A DNA stretch of 64,000 nt, taken from Indolivaga capnocytophagoides DSM 22835. GTDB lineage: Bacteria; Bacteroidota; Bacteroidia; Bacteroidales; Dysgonomonadaceae. The notes beneath the pieces were generated by a model. The model had not been told where the DNA came from. It saw nothing but the letters and a program-made list of their open reading frames with translations, and ran no database searches. The first letter of the stretch is position 1; every line of letters begins with the position of its first letter. The stretch is from assembly GCF_000426485.1 (NCBI RefSeq), contig NZ_AUFL01000008.1, forward strand, positions 124,001 to 188,000, written 5' to 3'. The position numbers and the translations under genes were made by a program. Shown piece after piece: positions 1 to 11,354 of this stretch.

Positions 1-1460
1 GACTTTGTTATATTTCCCTGCATAAGTATGAGAGTATCTATAAGCATCTGCTTTTCTACTCTTTCCAGTACATTGAACAGAGCCCCTTTACTTACCGTAT
101 TGGATGATACACCCGTTTGAAGAGTAGGGGGTAGGTTGTACGAATGTATTACATTATCGGTAGAAAGTATCATAGCCCGTTCTATAACATTCTCAAGCTC
201 TCTGATATTGCCCGGCCACGAATACATCATGAGCATGTCTAAGGCACCTCCGGTTATCCGCTTTATATCTGTACCGTTTCGTTGATTCAGTTTCGAAATG
301 AAATGATCGGTAAGAATTGGAATGTCGGCACAGCGTTCACGTAACGCCGGAACATAAATAGGAAAAACATTTATCCGGTAATAAAAATCTTCCCGAAAAG
401 AATTAGTCTTGATCATCTCCTCGAGATTCTTGTTTGTAGCGGTTATAATACGTACGTCTACGTTTATGGTTTTATTGCCACCTATTCGTTCAATCTGTCG
501 TTGTTGCAGAACTCTCAGTAATTTGACCTGTATGGAGAGAGGAACATCTCCTATTTCATCTAAAAAAATAGTGCCGCCGTTTGCCATTTCGAAACGTCCT
601 ATATGCTGGGTGCTTGCTCCTGTGAATGCTCCTTTTTCATGACCGAACAATTCACTTTCGATCAGGTTTTCGGGTAATGCCGAACAATTAACCTTTATAA
701 AAGGTTTAGACTTCCTCGTGCTGTTATTATGTATGGCTTCAGCGATCAGTTCTTTACCGACTCCGCTTTCGCCTCTTATCATTACCGTGCTGTTTGTTGG
801 AGCAACACGTTCGATAAGTGCATAAAGGTCTCTCATTAGCGATGAGTTCCCGACGATATTGTCGGGTTTGAAAGTTTTTCCCGTTCTTAACCATTGGTTT
901 TCACGTCGTAATTCTTCGAGCTCTTCAATCTGCTTGCGGCGTATCGAAACATTTTTAGCAATAAGCATTCCTACAATACTCAGAAATTTTACTTCCGGCG
1001 AAAAATCCGCCATATCAGCGTGCGTCTTATGAATACTTAATGTTCCTGTTATTTCGTTTTTTATAATTATAGGAACACATAAAAATGCCATTAACTGTCC
1101 GTCTTTATGTTTGATTCCTGTTTTATTGAGGAATTTGGAGTTCTTAGATATGTCTTTAATTACAACGGGTTTTTCGGATTGTACTACTTCACCTACAATA
1201 CCTTCTCCCATTTTATAAACACCCCTGCTCTTTTCCTCATCAGTTAATCCAAATGCTGAACTGATTATGATACGGTCGTAGTTTCTATCGATAATGGTGA
1301 TCATACTGTATTGTGCATCCAGAAATTTGCACAACTCTTTTAGTACAGATTCGAGACTTTTGTATAAGTCTTCGCTGTGGCTTATTGTATTACTGATGTT
1401 GACAAGGAATGTTAAATCTGTTTCAACGTAACAATTCCTCCTGATTCGTTCACAAAGCAT
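1..1460 (-). CDS. Sigma-54-dependent activator of NifA/AnfA type, 3' end beyond the window
   Basis: A long open frame starts at ATG 1460 behind a clear ribosome site (GAGGAT) and runs off the left edge; about 486 codons are visible. The first ~165 residues look like a GAF sensor domain. A AAA+ domain follows with Walker A GESGVGKE near residue 230, the sigma-54 contact loop GAFTGA near 277, Walker B GGTIFLDE and WPGNIRELENVIERA. The C-terminal helix-turn-helix must lie outside the window. Known role of the family: it drives open-complex formation by sigma-54 polymerase, and NifA/AnfA members activate nitrogenase genes. It is the last visible gene of the anf run, 78 bp after nifV, so it may be transcribed with its own targets. 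That it controls the anfH promoter at 10947 is inferred from context. Confidence 0.9.
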   Translation of the reverse strand, partial: MLCERIRRNCYVETDLTFLVNISNTISHSEDLYKSLESVLKELCKFLDAQYSMITIIDRNYDRIIISSAFGLTDEEKSRGVYKMGEGIVGEVVQSEKPVVIKDISKNSKFLNKTGIKHKDGQLMAFLCVPIIIKNEITGTLSIHKTHADMADFSPEVKFLSIVGMLIAKNVSIRRKQIEELEELRRENQWLRTGKTFKPDNIVGNSSLMRDLYALIERVAPTNSTVMIRGESGVGKELIAEAIHNNSTRKSKPFIKVNCSALPENLIESELFGHEKGAFTGASTQHIGRFEMANGGTIFLDEIGDVPLSIQVKLLRVLQQRQIERIGGNKTINVDVRIITATNKNLEEMIKTNSFREDFYYRINVFPIYVPALRERCADIPILTDHFISKLNQRNGTDIKRITGGALDMLMMYSWPGNIRELENVIERAMILSTDNVIHSYNLPPTLQTGVSSNTVSKGALFNVLERVEKQMLIDTLILMQGNITK

Positions 1461-1538
1461 AACGATCCTCCTAATTTCAAAAATCTTTCAACCTAAATAA
1501 ATATGAATCAAAATTACTTAAAAATATATTTTATAGTG

Positions 1539-2720
1539 TTATTTTAATGTGTTATTTGTTTTATTTATGTTTAAATGTTGGTATTCTGTTTGTTTTGGCG
1601 TTCTTTTGTTAAGGCGGTTTGTTAGAAAGCTTCGGAATAAAAGGGATGCGTTTACCCCTCTGCTTTGTGCCATCTGAAAACGCATATCTTTCAGAAAATC
1701 GTCAACGAGATTGTCACTGATTTCATACCCCTCGTTGTTTGCAAAATATTTAACCGCTTTCAGTCCCGAATGCTTACCGAGTATAAATTCGCGATGTCCT
1801 CCTAAAAGCTCGGGTGGTAATAGTTCGTATGTCGAAGGTTCTTTCAGTATTCCGTCTACATGTATTCCTGATTCGTGGGCAAATATTTTATCTCCTACAA
1901 TGGGTTTTTGCACCGGAATCAGATAACCGATCCATTCGGCAATATCAATGCAGAGTTTTTTCAATCTTATAAAATCGAAGTTTTCAATCTTATTTTCTAA
2001 ATATTGCATGATGCAAAGAAATTCTTCCAAAGACGTATTTCCGGCTCTTTCACCCAAGCCCAAAACCGAGCAGGATATAACATCGGCTCCCGACTCCCAT
2101 GCCGCTAAAGCATTGGCGGTAGCCATACCGAAATCGTTATGCCCATGGTAATCAATTACAATATCAGGGGCAGATAAGTACTTTATAACTTTACTAACCT
2201 GTAAGGGAGTCATTATACCTAATGTATCGGCAAAGCGGACACGTTTGGCTCCCAGCTGTTGTGCCGTAGTAAATATTTTCTTTAGAAAAACAGGGTCTGT
2301 GCGGGATGCGTCTTCAGCACCGAAAGATATAACTGCTCCTTCTTTCAGTGTCAGATCGAATACTTTTTCCATTTGAGGAATTATCCAATCTTTATTTTTA
2401 CCCATTTTTTTTTCTATCATTATATCACTTGTCGGAACCGATATATGAATGGTTTGTATACCTGCCTTGAATGATGCTGTAATGTCTTCGGGCAAAAGTC
2501 GGTTCCATGATAAAATCTCGGCGCTTAGGTTCAGTTTCTTTAGAGCTTTCAGATTTTTTCGTTCTTCTTCACCCATCGAAGGTATACCAGCTTCGATAAT
2601 TTCGATTCCCATATCACTCAATTCCGATGCGATATAAAGTTTTTCTTTGTTTGTAAAATACACACCCGGAGTTTGTTCACCATCTCTTAGTGTTGTATCC
2701 AGTAATATAGGTTCTCGCAT
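1539..2720 (-). CDS. nifV: Homocitrate synthase NifV
   Basis: 393 residues, a usual length for NifV. It condenses acetyl-CoA with 2-oxoglutarate to (R)-homocitrate, the organic ligand of the nitrogenase cofactor. Visible motifs of the DRE-TIM aldolase family are LRDGEQTPG (11-19), HGHND (192-196), HESGIHVDG and LGKHSG. Isopropylmalate synthase is the main alternative, but the lack of a long regulatory C-terminal domain and the position between nifB and the sigma-54 activator favour homocitrate synthase. The start is set by AGGAG 7 bases upstream of ATG 2720. The last ~25 residues are Asn/Lys/Thr-rich and probably a disordered tail. Confidence 0.92.
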   Translation of the reverse strand: MREPILLDTTLRDGEQTPGVYFTNKEKLYIASELSDMGIEIIEAGIPSMGEEERKNLKALKKLNLSAEILSWNRLLPEDITASFKAGIQTIHISVPTSDIMIEKKMGKNKDWIIPQMEKVFDLTLKEGAVISFGAEDASRTDPVFLKKIFTTAQQLGAKRVRFADTLGIMTPLQVSKVIKYLSAPDIVIDYHGHNDFGMATANALAAWESGADVISCSVLGLGERAGNTSLEEFLCIMQYLENKIENFDFIRLKKLCIDIAEWIGYLIPVQKPIVGDKIFAHESGIHVDGILKEPSTYELLPPELLGGHREFILGKHSGLKAVKYFANNEGYEISDNLVDDFLKDMRFQMAQSRGVNASLLFRSFLTNRLNKRTPKQTEYQHLNINKTNNTLK

Positions 2721-2751
2721 TATTATCTCCTTTCTTTGCTAGGATTAAAGG

Positions 2752-2781
2752 ACAAAAGATATACATCTGTATAACTTTTGT
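2752..2781 (-). other. Intercistronic hairpin between nifB and nifV
   Basis: Arms at 2752-2764 and 2769-2781 pair over 13 bp with one mismatch around a 4-base ATCT loop. No U-tract follows on the minus strand, so it is more likely an mRNA-stability or processing element than a full terminator. Confidence 0.5.
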
Positions 2782-2819
2782 TCTCATTTGTTTTCTTGTC
2801 TCCGCTTTTCTTTCTGTAT

Positions 2820-4082
2820 TTATCCGCAACCTTTTTGGTCTCCGTTACAGGTTGCACCACATACAAAAGGGCCTGCTTTGTATATGGGGATAAGAGGTCT
2901 CTGATTATAAACAGTATCAAGTCCGGTATCGATCAATCCTTTCATCTGAATAACCCGTATACCGTTGCTTTGTAATGTACTTGTCGGCTTTTTACCTGAT
3001 CCGCTAACCAGTATAGCCTGACAGTCGGTTAATACACTGTTACATAGTTCGATCCATTTATTGGAGCAGTCTCCTGACACAGGAGTTTTTCTTTTTTCAA
3101 TAAACCGATATCCATTCTTGGTTTTTTCGTATATAGATAACTCTTCAGCTTCGCCTATATGCAAGTCTACCAGATGCCCGTTACTTGTCGCTGCTGCAAC
3201 ATAAGGTTTATATCCGCCTTTATCCACAGCTAAGGTCGAATATTGCTTTACCATATCCATTGCCGCTGTGTTATCTTGTCCTAGAAGTCCTGCGGCATCT
3301 GCACGACAGCGTGCACAATGTTTCATTGGTTTTATATATTTTGATATTTGTGTTCTGATTCGGGACATCATTTCCCTCGAAGGTTCTTCTATGTTTTCAA
3401 ATGCAGTTCCCGCAGTAGGATACATCGGAATGCAGTTCATTGTATCTGCACCCATTTCAGCAACTTTTTGGGCGAGTTCTTCAATATCCTGATCATTTAT
3501 TCTGGGTATGACAACAGTATTTATCTTGACGATAATCCCTTTTTCTTTTAATTTACGGATGCAGAACAATTGCTTATTCAATAATAGTTGGGCTGCTCCT
3601 GATCCTTTGTAGTATTTGTTCCCATAGCGTATCCATGAATATATTTTAGCTAATGTTTCGATATTTAAGGAGTTGATCGTGATAGTAACATGTGAAACAT
3701 TAAGCCTGGCTATGCGATCGATATGAGGAGCCAGATCGAGTCCGTTGCTCGAAAGGCAGAATATCATATCAGGAAATTCTTTTGCTATCAATTCTATTGT
3801 AGTCAATGTTTCGTTCGGGTTGGCAAATGGGTCACCTGGACCTGCTATACCGACTACACTCAGGTTTTCTAATTTCTGTTTTAAGTCTTTGAAATAAAGA
3901 GATGCCTGGAAGGGCAGTAGAACCGAACTTGTAACTCCCGGTCTGCTTTCATTGCAGCAATCGAACCGGCGATTGCAGTAATTGCATTGTATATTGCATT
4001 TAGGAGCTACAGGCAGATGTACCCGTGCATACTTGTGCTTGGCTCCTTCATTAAAGCATGGATGTAATGATAAGTCTTTCAT
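2820..4082 (-). CDS. nifB: Nitrogenase cofactor biosynthesis radical SAM protein NifB
   Basis: 420 residues. NifB fuses two 4Fe-4S clusters with a carbide and a sulfide to make NifB-co, the precursor of every nitrogenase cofactor. The N-terminal HPCF motif is followed by the radical SAM motif CX3CX2C at Cys29, Cys33 and Cys36. From about residue 290 there is a NifX/NafY-like domain (VDLHIGEAEEL), and the protein ends in a Cys-rich tail with CGATC and KGCG. It is thus the two-domain form, not the short archaeal form. It lies between anfO and nifV, supplying the core of FeFe-co to AnfDGK. Confidence 0.96.
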   Translation of the reverse strand: MKDLSLHPCFNEGAKHKYARVHLPVAPKCNIQCNYCNRRFDCCNESRPGVTSSVLLPFQASLYFKDLKQKLENLSVVGIAGPGDPFANPNETLTTIELIAKEFPDMIFCLSSNGLDLAPHIDRIARLNVSHVTITINSLNIETLAKIYSWIRYGNKYYKGSGAAQLLLNKQLFCIRKLKEKGIIVKINTVVIPRINDQDIEELAQKVAEMGADTMNCIPMYPTAGTAFENIEEPSREMMSRIRTQISKYIKPMKHCARCRADAAGLLGQDNTAAMDMVKQYSTLAVDKGGYKPYVAAATSNGHLVDLHIGEAEELSIYEKTKNGYRFIEKRKTPVSGDCSNKWIELCNSVLTDCQAILVSGSGKKPTSTLQSNGIRVIQMKGLIDTGLDTVYNQRPLIPIYKAGPFVCGATCNGDQKGCG

Positions 4083-4139
4083 TTTTCGTCTGATTTTAAT
4101 GTTTTGTATCCAGGCTTTTGTTGTATAATTAGGTTTTAA

Positions 4140-4157
4140 TTACAGCATGTACTGTAA
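4140..4157 (-). other. Small hairpin between anfO and nifB
   Basis: TTACAG and CTGTAA form a perfect 6-bp stem with a 6-base loop just after the anfO stop. It has no U-tract. It is one of three hairpins in gaps of the anf run. Confidence 0.35.
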
Positions 4158-4161
4158 CAAA

Positions 4162-4806
4162 TTAGCCGGCAGGATATACGAAAGCATGGCAGAATCCGTC
4201 TTTCCGTATTTCGGTTTTTACTTTGTAGTTGAAATTGCCTAACTCGCGTTCTATCCATTTAGGTGTATGCAGGCAGATAATCTCAAGTTCCACAAATTTA
4301 TTATTCTGAAAAAACGGCAGCAGGATATCCTTCGAATTCATAGATTCATTTTTCTCTTGTACCTTCACTAAATTTATCAGATAACAGCCTTTTGATAAAT
4401 CTCCTACTGCTATTGGGCTGGTCTCGTTGTTTTGCTGTTTGCAAAGTTCCGCCTTTTTTATAGCTTCGATAATTTCTGTCCTGACCAGTTCTCTTACCTG
4501 ATCGAGAACTGCAAGCGGAGAACCTGTAGCCGAAAAAACACGGATGTGCAGTTCTTCTTCGAATATGGTATTAAAGATACCCATACTTAGTTTGATAATG
4601 AATGCTTTACATCCTGCCAAATCCGATGCTATAGTATAAATACTCTTCCTTATATCCACCAGGTTCATATTCCGGTTTATATATAAAGGTACTTTACATA
4701 CACAGAGCCATTGCCCGCTGTTTTTCATTTCATATATGTAAATCATTCCGCTCGAATCGAATGGTAAGGTATTTCCTTCCGCATCCACAAATGCTGCTAT
4801 TTTCAT
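4162..4806 (-). CDS. anfO: Fe-only nitrogenase accessory protein AnfO
   Basis: 214 residues, soluble, no signal peptide. The N-terminus (MKIAAFVDAEGNTLPF) and the pattern of the first ~100 residues fit the AnfO family, which occurs only beside anfHDGK. Its biochemical role is not settled; genetic work in diazotrophs links it to activity of the Fe-only enzyme. Here it follows anfK after two inserted genes and precedes nifB. Its presence supports calling the cluster Fe-only rather than vanadium. The family call rests on remembered similarity; the context makes it strong. Confidence 0.82.
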   Translation of the reverse strand: MKIAAFVDAEGNTLPFDSSGMIYIYEMKNSGQWLCVCKVPLYINRNMNLVDIRKSIYTIASDLAGCKAFIIKLSMGIFNTIFEEELHIRVFSATGSPLAVLDQVRELVRTEIIEAIKKAELCKQQNNETSPIAVGDLSKGCYLINLVKVQEKNESMNSKDILLPFFQNNKFVELEIICLHTPKWIERELGNFNYKVKTEIRKDGFCHAFVYPAG

Positions 4807-4891
4807 AGTTCTTTCCTGTTAGGTGAGAGAAAACGTATTCAAAGACATCCCCGAATTTACATCGTGAGTCAGTACATAGATACGACCTGAG

Positions 4892-5386
4892 TTAAACTCC
4901 GTGTTTTTTGCCTTTAATGGATTCGATATCTATACGAATAACGGCTGTGGCATGGAGATTCCCTTTCGGATACTCAAATTTTTTGTCAGTAAATTGAGAT
5001 ACAATTCTATCCAGAACAGCAATTTTATCATCTTCGGATTCAACAAATTGAGCTTTGCCGAATCCTATGATTGTGCGGTGTTTCGCTTCGAAGTCGCATG
5101 CCATATCGCTTTCCACTATTCCGTTATCAACAGATATCTCGAAGCATACATTGTTGTTCCTTTTCAGGATATCAATCTTAGTTCCTGCTTTGGCCGAATG
5201 AAAATAGAGTGAAGTGCCATCGTAAGCATAGAAAACGGGGATGAGAAATGGTAAATTATTATCAGATAGGGCAAGGTGCATGACTTTGCCCAAAGAGATT
5301 ATTTGGTCAATCTCTTTTCTATCTGTAATTTCCCTTTCTTTCCGCCTCATTGTTCCATGCGGATGTGCAGCTGTAGTTCCTTCCAT
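4892..5386 (-). CDS. Pyridoxamine-5'-phosphate-oxidase-like (FMN split-barrel) protein in the anf operon
   Basis: 164 residues from ATG 5386; a second possible start at Met13 (5350) would give 152 residues, and MRRKEREITD there looks like the usual family start. The pattern LPFLIPVFYAYDGTSLYFHSA, then DIL..N..VCFEIS, then a conserved ..RTIIGFGKA strand, fits the small FMN-binding split-barrel (NimA/PNPOx-like) family. It is a paralogue of the protein at 61716 in the same window. The gene is 16 bp after the HEPN-like gene and 85 bp before anfO, so it is almost certainly co-transcribed with nitrogenase. A flavin redox or oxygen-protection role is possible but unproven. Confidence 0.8.
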   Translation of the reverse strand: MEGTTAAHPHGTMRRKEREITDRKEIDQIISLGKVMHLALSDNNLPFLIPVFYAYDGTSLYFHSAKAGTKIDILKRNNNVCFEISVDNGIVESDMACDFEAKHRTIIGFGKAQFVESEDDKIAVLDRIVSQFTDKKFEYPKGNLHATAVIRIDIESIKGKKHGV

Positions 5387-5402
5387 AATTGTTTATTTTT
5401 GT

Positions 5403-5831
5403 TTACATCAATGATTCTTTAACCTCTTTGATTTTTTCTTTGTCGAAAAGATTACCGGCCTCGTCGCATAACCGTAAAGTTTTCTCTGCATCTTCTTGGG
5501 TAGGTGTTCCGTGAAAGTAATCTTCGAGAAAACAGATTCCGAATATCTGATCAAGTGACTTTACTTCTTTGCTGAATTCTTTCGGAGTGTCGATCAGTTT
5601 ATCCACAGCCATCATAAGAGAGATAAAGTTGTGGTTCATCGGTTCTTCTCCATATAATTCGCATATGGCAACCAGATATCTTTCAAGAGCGACAGATGCT
5701 ATGTTGAATACCAAACTGAAAGCCTGACCACTGTCACGAAACTGCAAAGCCCGCTTGTGATATGCCTGAGCATCCCTGTAATCGTTTTCGAAAAGAGATT
5801 CTACACTGTAATCATACTCGACATTTATCAT
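5403..5831 (-). CDS. HEPN-domain-like protein in the anf operon
   Basis: 142 residues, mostly helical by composition, no signal peptide. The layout resembles HEPN proteins: an N-terminal helix with ALERYLVAICELYGE, a HNFISLMMAVDKL segment, then LDQIFGICFLEDYFHGTPTQ and EDAEKTLRLCDEA, which mirrors the typical HEPN end LD..Y...RYP...P..EDAE.AL..A. The RNase motif R-X4-6-H is not evident. No nucleotidyltransferase partner is adjacent. It begins 26 bp after anfK and ends 16 bp before the FMN-type gene. HEPN domains often bind nucleotides or RNA; what it does for nitrogenase is unknown. Confidence 0.62.
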   Translation of the reverse strand: MINVEYDYSVESLFENDYRDAQAYHKRALQFRDSGQAFSLVFNIASVALERYLVAICELYGEEPMNHNFISLMMAVDKLIDTPKEFSKEVKSLDQIFGICFLEDYFHGTPTQEDAEKTLRLCDEAGNLFDKEKIKEVKESLM

Positions 5832-5857
5832 AGCTTATGATTTTTTCGATAGGAGGG

Positions 5858-7249
5858 TTACCATACATTCAGCACCCATTCTTTATTGTGTTTGTATTCC
5901 ATATCAGTAAATATCGCATTTGCCATTTGCTCCGCCAGCCATGTTGCTCCGGCGTATCCTACTACAGGATGACGGAAGTGTCCGGCTCGGTCATAGACCG
6001 GAAATCCAACTCTAACCATTGGAATATTGTTGTCTATGGCGATATATCGACCTTTAGAATGTCCCAGAATAAGGTCTAATTCCAAACCTTCGTTTTTTAT
6101 GCGGTTTTCAAGTTCCCAAAAGTCAGCGTTAGTTATTATTTCCATATTAAAGGTTACTCCTTCTATCAATGCTTTGATACGGGGATCATCTTTGTATCCG
6201 CTGTTATCGTCGCCCAAAAGAAGAAGAACAGGTTCCATTTCAAGATCAATACAAAATTCGGCTAAGCCTATAACTAAATCGGCACTGCCATATATAGCTA
6301 CTTTCTTTCCTGCCAAAAACATATGAGAAACATCGGCGATGGCATCAATAGCGATACCTCTTTTTCTGACAAGTGATTCGGGTATGGGTTTTCCGGTCAT
6401 TTTCTTTACATTCTGAAGAAAAGTATCCGTATTGCGTATACCAATGGGTGTTGGCCCGATAATGGATGGAACATCAAACTCCTGTTCGAGGTATTTGGCT
6501 GCTTTGGCACCTTCGTATTTATTTAAAGCAATAGTGCCTATTGCATTTGCTGTACTACGCAGATCTTTGATTGTAGTTTCGCCATGTGAAACATGATTGC
6601 CATCGGGCATAAGGGGCGAATCGAACGTTTCTATTTCAAAAAGTACTGTAGCCTGTACATCCATTTCGGATAACAACGATTTTAGTTCTGTAACATCTCC
6701 CGGATCTACCCAGCCTGTGATAAGATTGATCTTACCGTTTGTATGATCTTCTTTTTTTGCAAAATACGATACAAAATCCTTTACGGCTATATCGTATCCG
6801 CTTATCATACTTCCAACGAAACTGGGTGTATGTATGGGTATTAAGTGCACTTCTCTGTCTGCATATTTTTCTTTCAACAGTCCGTTGTTCAGCTTCAATA
6901 CCACACCGTCTATATCATCTCCTATAATTTCGGTAGAGCAGGTTGTGATGATAGGGATAACTTTTACATGGGGATAGCGCATCAAAAGCACATCTACACC
7001 TTGTTCCACTCGATGCAGAGCCCCGAATACAGCAGCGTCTTCGTGTAGAGATGAAGATGCCAATTCGAAACTTTCTTTGAAATGCTGTGAAAAAATAAGG
7101 CGGACAAACATAACACAGCCTTGACCTCCATGTACAATTCCGATACAATCTTTGATGCCGATACTGGCAAATTGGGCTCCTGCCGGCTGACAGGTAAATA
7201 TCGGATTGATTACTCCAACCCGGTCTTTCGGTTTTAATTCACAACTCAT
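5858..7249 (-). CDS. anfK: Fe-only nitrogenase beta subunit AnfK
   Basis: 463 residues, normal for AnfK and shorter than NifK. It pairs with AnfD in the dinitrogenase core and holds half of the P-cluster through Cys20 (PIFTCQPAG), Cys45 (GGQGCVMFV) and Cys104 (TTCSTEII). The body matches the Fe-only type throughout, for example SLHEDAAVFGALHRVE, PTPIGIRNTDTFLQN and the C-terminal NKEWVLNVW. It lies 60 bp downstream of anfG. A hairpin overlapping the anfG stop may tune its expression relative to anfD and anfG. Confidence 0.98.
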   Translation of the reverse strand: MSCELKPKDRVGVINPIFTCQPAGAQFASIGIKDCIGIVHGGQGCVMFVRLIFSQHFKESFELASSSLHEDAAVFGALHRVEQGVDVLLMRYPHVKVIPIITTCSTEIIGDDIDGVVLKLNNGLLKEKYADREVHLIPIHTPSFVGSMISGYDIAVKDFVSYFAKKEDHTNGKINLITGWVDPGDVTELKSLLSEMDVQATVLFEIETFDSPLMPDGNHVSHGETTIKDLRSTANAIGTIALNKYEGAKAAKYLEQEFDVPSIIGPTPIGIRNTDTFLQNVKKMTGKPIPESLVRKRGIAIDAIADVSHMFLAGKKVAIYGSADLVIGLAEFCIDLEMEPVLLLLGDDNSGYKDDPRIKALIEGVTFNMEIITNADFWELENRIKNEGLELDLILGHSKGRYIAIDNNIPMVRVGFPVYDRAGHFRHPVVGYAGATWLAEQMANAIFTDMEYKHNKEWVLNVW

Positions 7250-7276
7250 ACCTTTTTTCTTTTATAGTTTTTTTAA

Positions 7277-7313
7277 TTAAGATACTTACTACTGAAGGCT
7301 TACTGTATCTTAA
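7277..7313 (-). other. Hairpin across the anfG-anfK junction
   Basis: TTAAGATAC (7277-7285) and GTATCTTAA (7305-7313) form a perfect 9-bp stem overlapping the anfG stop codon, followed on the minus strand by an A-rich stretch rather than a U-tract. A role in mRNA processing or subunit balance is inferred. Confidence 0.4.
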
Positions 7314-7666
7314 TATTGCTCTTTTACCAGTTCTGTATTCAGTGAACCTTTGATCATTGTATAATCCATTTGCTCTTTAAGTAATTGCATAATCAGAGTA
7401 ATGTCTTCATTACTGGTTTCTTCTAGCCACGGAAAATATCGTTTGAATGCTTCGACCAAAGTCATGGCTTCGCTCCAGTAATACCTGTCCGCATAAGAAT
7501 CGTCTTCTTTTGCATTTTCTCCGCAGAGTAGTTGACGGCTTTTGGTGAGAATACGCTCGTTTTGTATCTCCCTGTCCCAGCCTCGCGAATTGTATTGCCA
7601 AAGGCAATGCTTTGTGATGTACCATTCGAGTTGAGCCATTTTCTCTTCAGCTGTCTTTTTATCCAT
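7310..7666 (-). CDS. anfG: Fe-only nitrogenase delta subunit AnfG
   Basis: 118 residues. The delta (gamma) subunit exists only in vanadium and iron-only nitrogenases and sits on AnfD in the (DGK)2 complex. The aromatic-rich N-terminus (LEWYITKHCLWQYNSRGWDRE) and the AFKRYFPWLEE segment fit the family. It is somewhat shorter than the ~130 residues of the Azotobacter protein. It lies 23 bp after anfD, the canonical DGK order. Together with the AnfD sequence it rules out a molybdenum enzyme. Confidence 0.95.
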   Translation of the reverse strand: MDKKTAEEKMAQLEWYITKHCLWQYNSRGWDREIQNERILTKSRQLLCGENAKEDDSYADRYYWSEAMTLVEAFKRYFPWLEETSNEDITLIMQLLKEQMDYTMIKGSLNTELVKEQY

Positions 7667-7689
7667 AATTTTTTTCTATTTATGACTTG

Positions 7690-9704
<2,015 letters not shown>

Positions 9705-9718
9705 AAGCGTCTGTTTTC

Positions 9719-10042
9719 TTATAATTCATTCGATCCAGTACGTACGGTGCGAACCTGTTCGACCGGCGAAATAAATATTTTGCCATCACCTTCACTCCCT
9801 GTATAGGCTTTGTATTGTATGATCTTTATAACTTCATCTACAGATTTATCATCTACTACGATGATAATGAGAGTTTTCGGAAGTTCGTCATAATGGGTGT
9901 TGCCAACTGTAAGCCCTTTTTGTTTACCTCGCCCGAAAACAGGCATTTTAGTCATAGAATAGTATCCGGATTCTGCTAATCCTTCCGTTACGTTGTCGGC
10001 TGTTTCGGGACGAACAATTGCTCTAATCATTTTCATATTCAA
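9719..10042 (-). CDS. nifI1: PII-type nitrogenase switch-off regulator NifI1
   Basis: 107 residues, PII fold, with the short T-loop form (FGRGKQKGLTVGNTHYDE) and the ligand-binding stretch GSEGDGKIFISPVEQVRTVRT. It pairs with NifI2. Position between the Fe-protein gene and anfD is the classic archaeal and clostridial order and argues that post-translational control of this nitrogenase is by PII proteins, not by DraT/DraG, which are not seen here. It lies 38 bp after anfH. Confidence 0.93.
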   Translation of the reverse strand: MNMKMIRAIVRPETADNVTEGLAESGYYSMTKMPVFGRGKQKGLTVGNTHYDELPKTLIIIVVDDKSVDEVIKIIQYKAYTGSEGDGKIFISPVEQVRTVRTGSNEL

Positions 10043-10080
10043 TAGTATTTAGCGGTTTTGATTATTGGTAGTCCCATTAG

Positions 10081-10917
<837 letters not shown>

Positions 10918-10946
10918 TTAATTTGTACCATTACTGACTTTCATGA

Positions 10947-10962
10947 ACCAACAAATATGCCA
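10947..10962 (-). promoter_or_regulatory. Sigma-54 -24/-12 promoter of anfH
   Basis: On the minus strand the 16-mer TGGCATATTTGTTGGT matches the sigma-54 consensus TGGCAYRNNNNTTGCW at every defined base except one (C to G in the -12 element), with exact spacing. It ends 41 bp before the anfH start. It fits the GAFTGA-bearing activator at 1-1460. Confidence 0.78.
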
Positions 10963-11091
10963 TAAGCAAATAGTTAGTTATGTTTGTTGAATGTGGTTGT
11001 AGTTTAAGATGTTTTTAATCAGGTGTTTGTGTTTGTGCTTTTTGCTTGTTTTTTTATTCTGTAGGTATGATTCTATTGTTGTGTTTAAGTG

Positions 11092-11155
11092 TGTTATATG
11101 AACATATTGGTACTTTGTTGTGTTAAAATGTTCCAAAATGAACTATTGTATGTTC
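11092..11155 (-). promoter_or_regulatory. Cluster of TGTTC/GAAC half-sites, candidate upstream activator sites for anfH
   Basis: Within 64 bp lie TGTT-N5-AACA (11092-11104), TGTTC-N6-GAACT (11129-11144) and a GAAC...TGTTC pair (11140-11155). They sit about 130-210 bp upstream of the -24 box, a plausible distance for a sigma-54 activator acting by DNA looping. The motif is not the classical NifA TGT-N10-ACA. No gene is seen between 10963 and 11685; the rest of that gap is AT-rich. Confidence 0.4.
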
Positions 11156-11354
11156 AGGGATAATTTACTCTGGTTATATCAGATCTGTAACCTTTATGGG
11201 GTTATTATCCTGTTTGTTTTTGTCTAGGTATAAGTGTGTCAAGGTTAGAATGTATTCTTTTTACTTCAGAGAGAAAAAATTAATCTTTATTATAATATTT
11301 AAGGTTTTTCTATTAGATATGATAATAATGTTATTTTTTACACTTATTGGTATG

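Noticed and set aside
4892..5386. Possible true pyridoxamine 5'-phosphate oxidase (PdxH)
   Set aside because: Too short and lacking the C-terminal PdxH signature; it fits the broader FMN split-barrel family.
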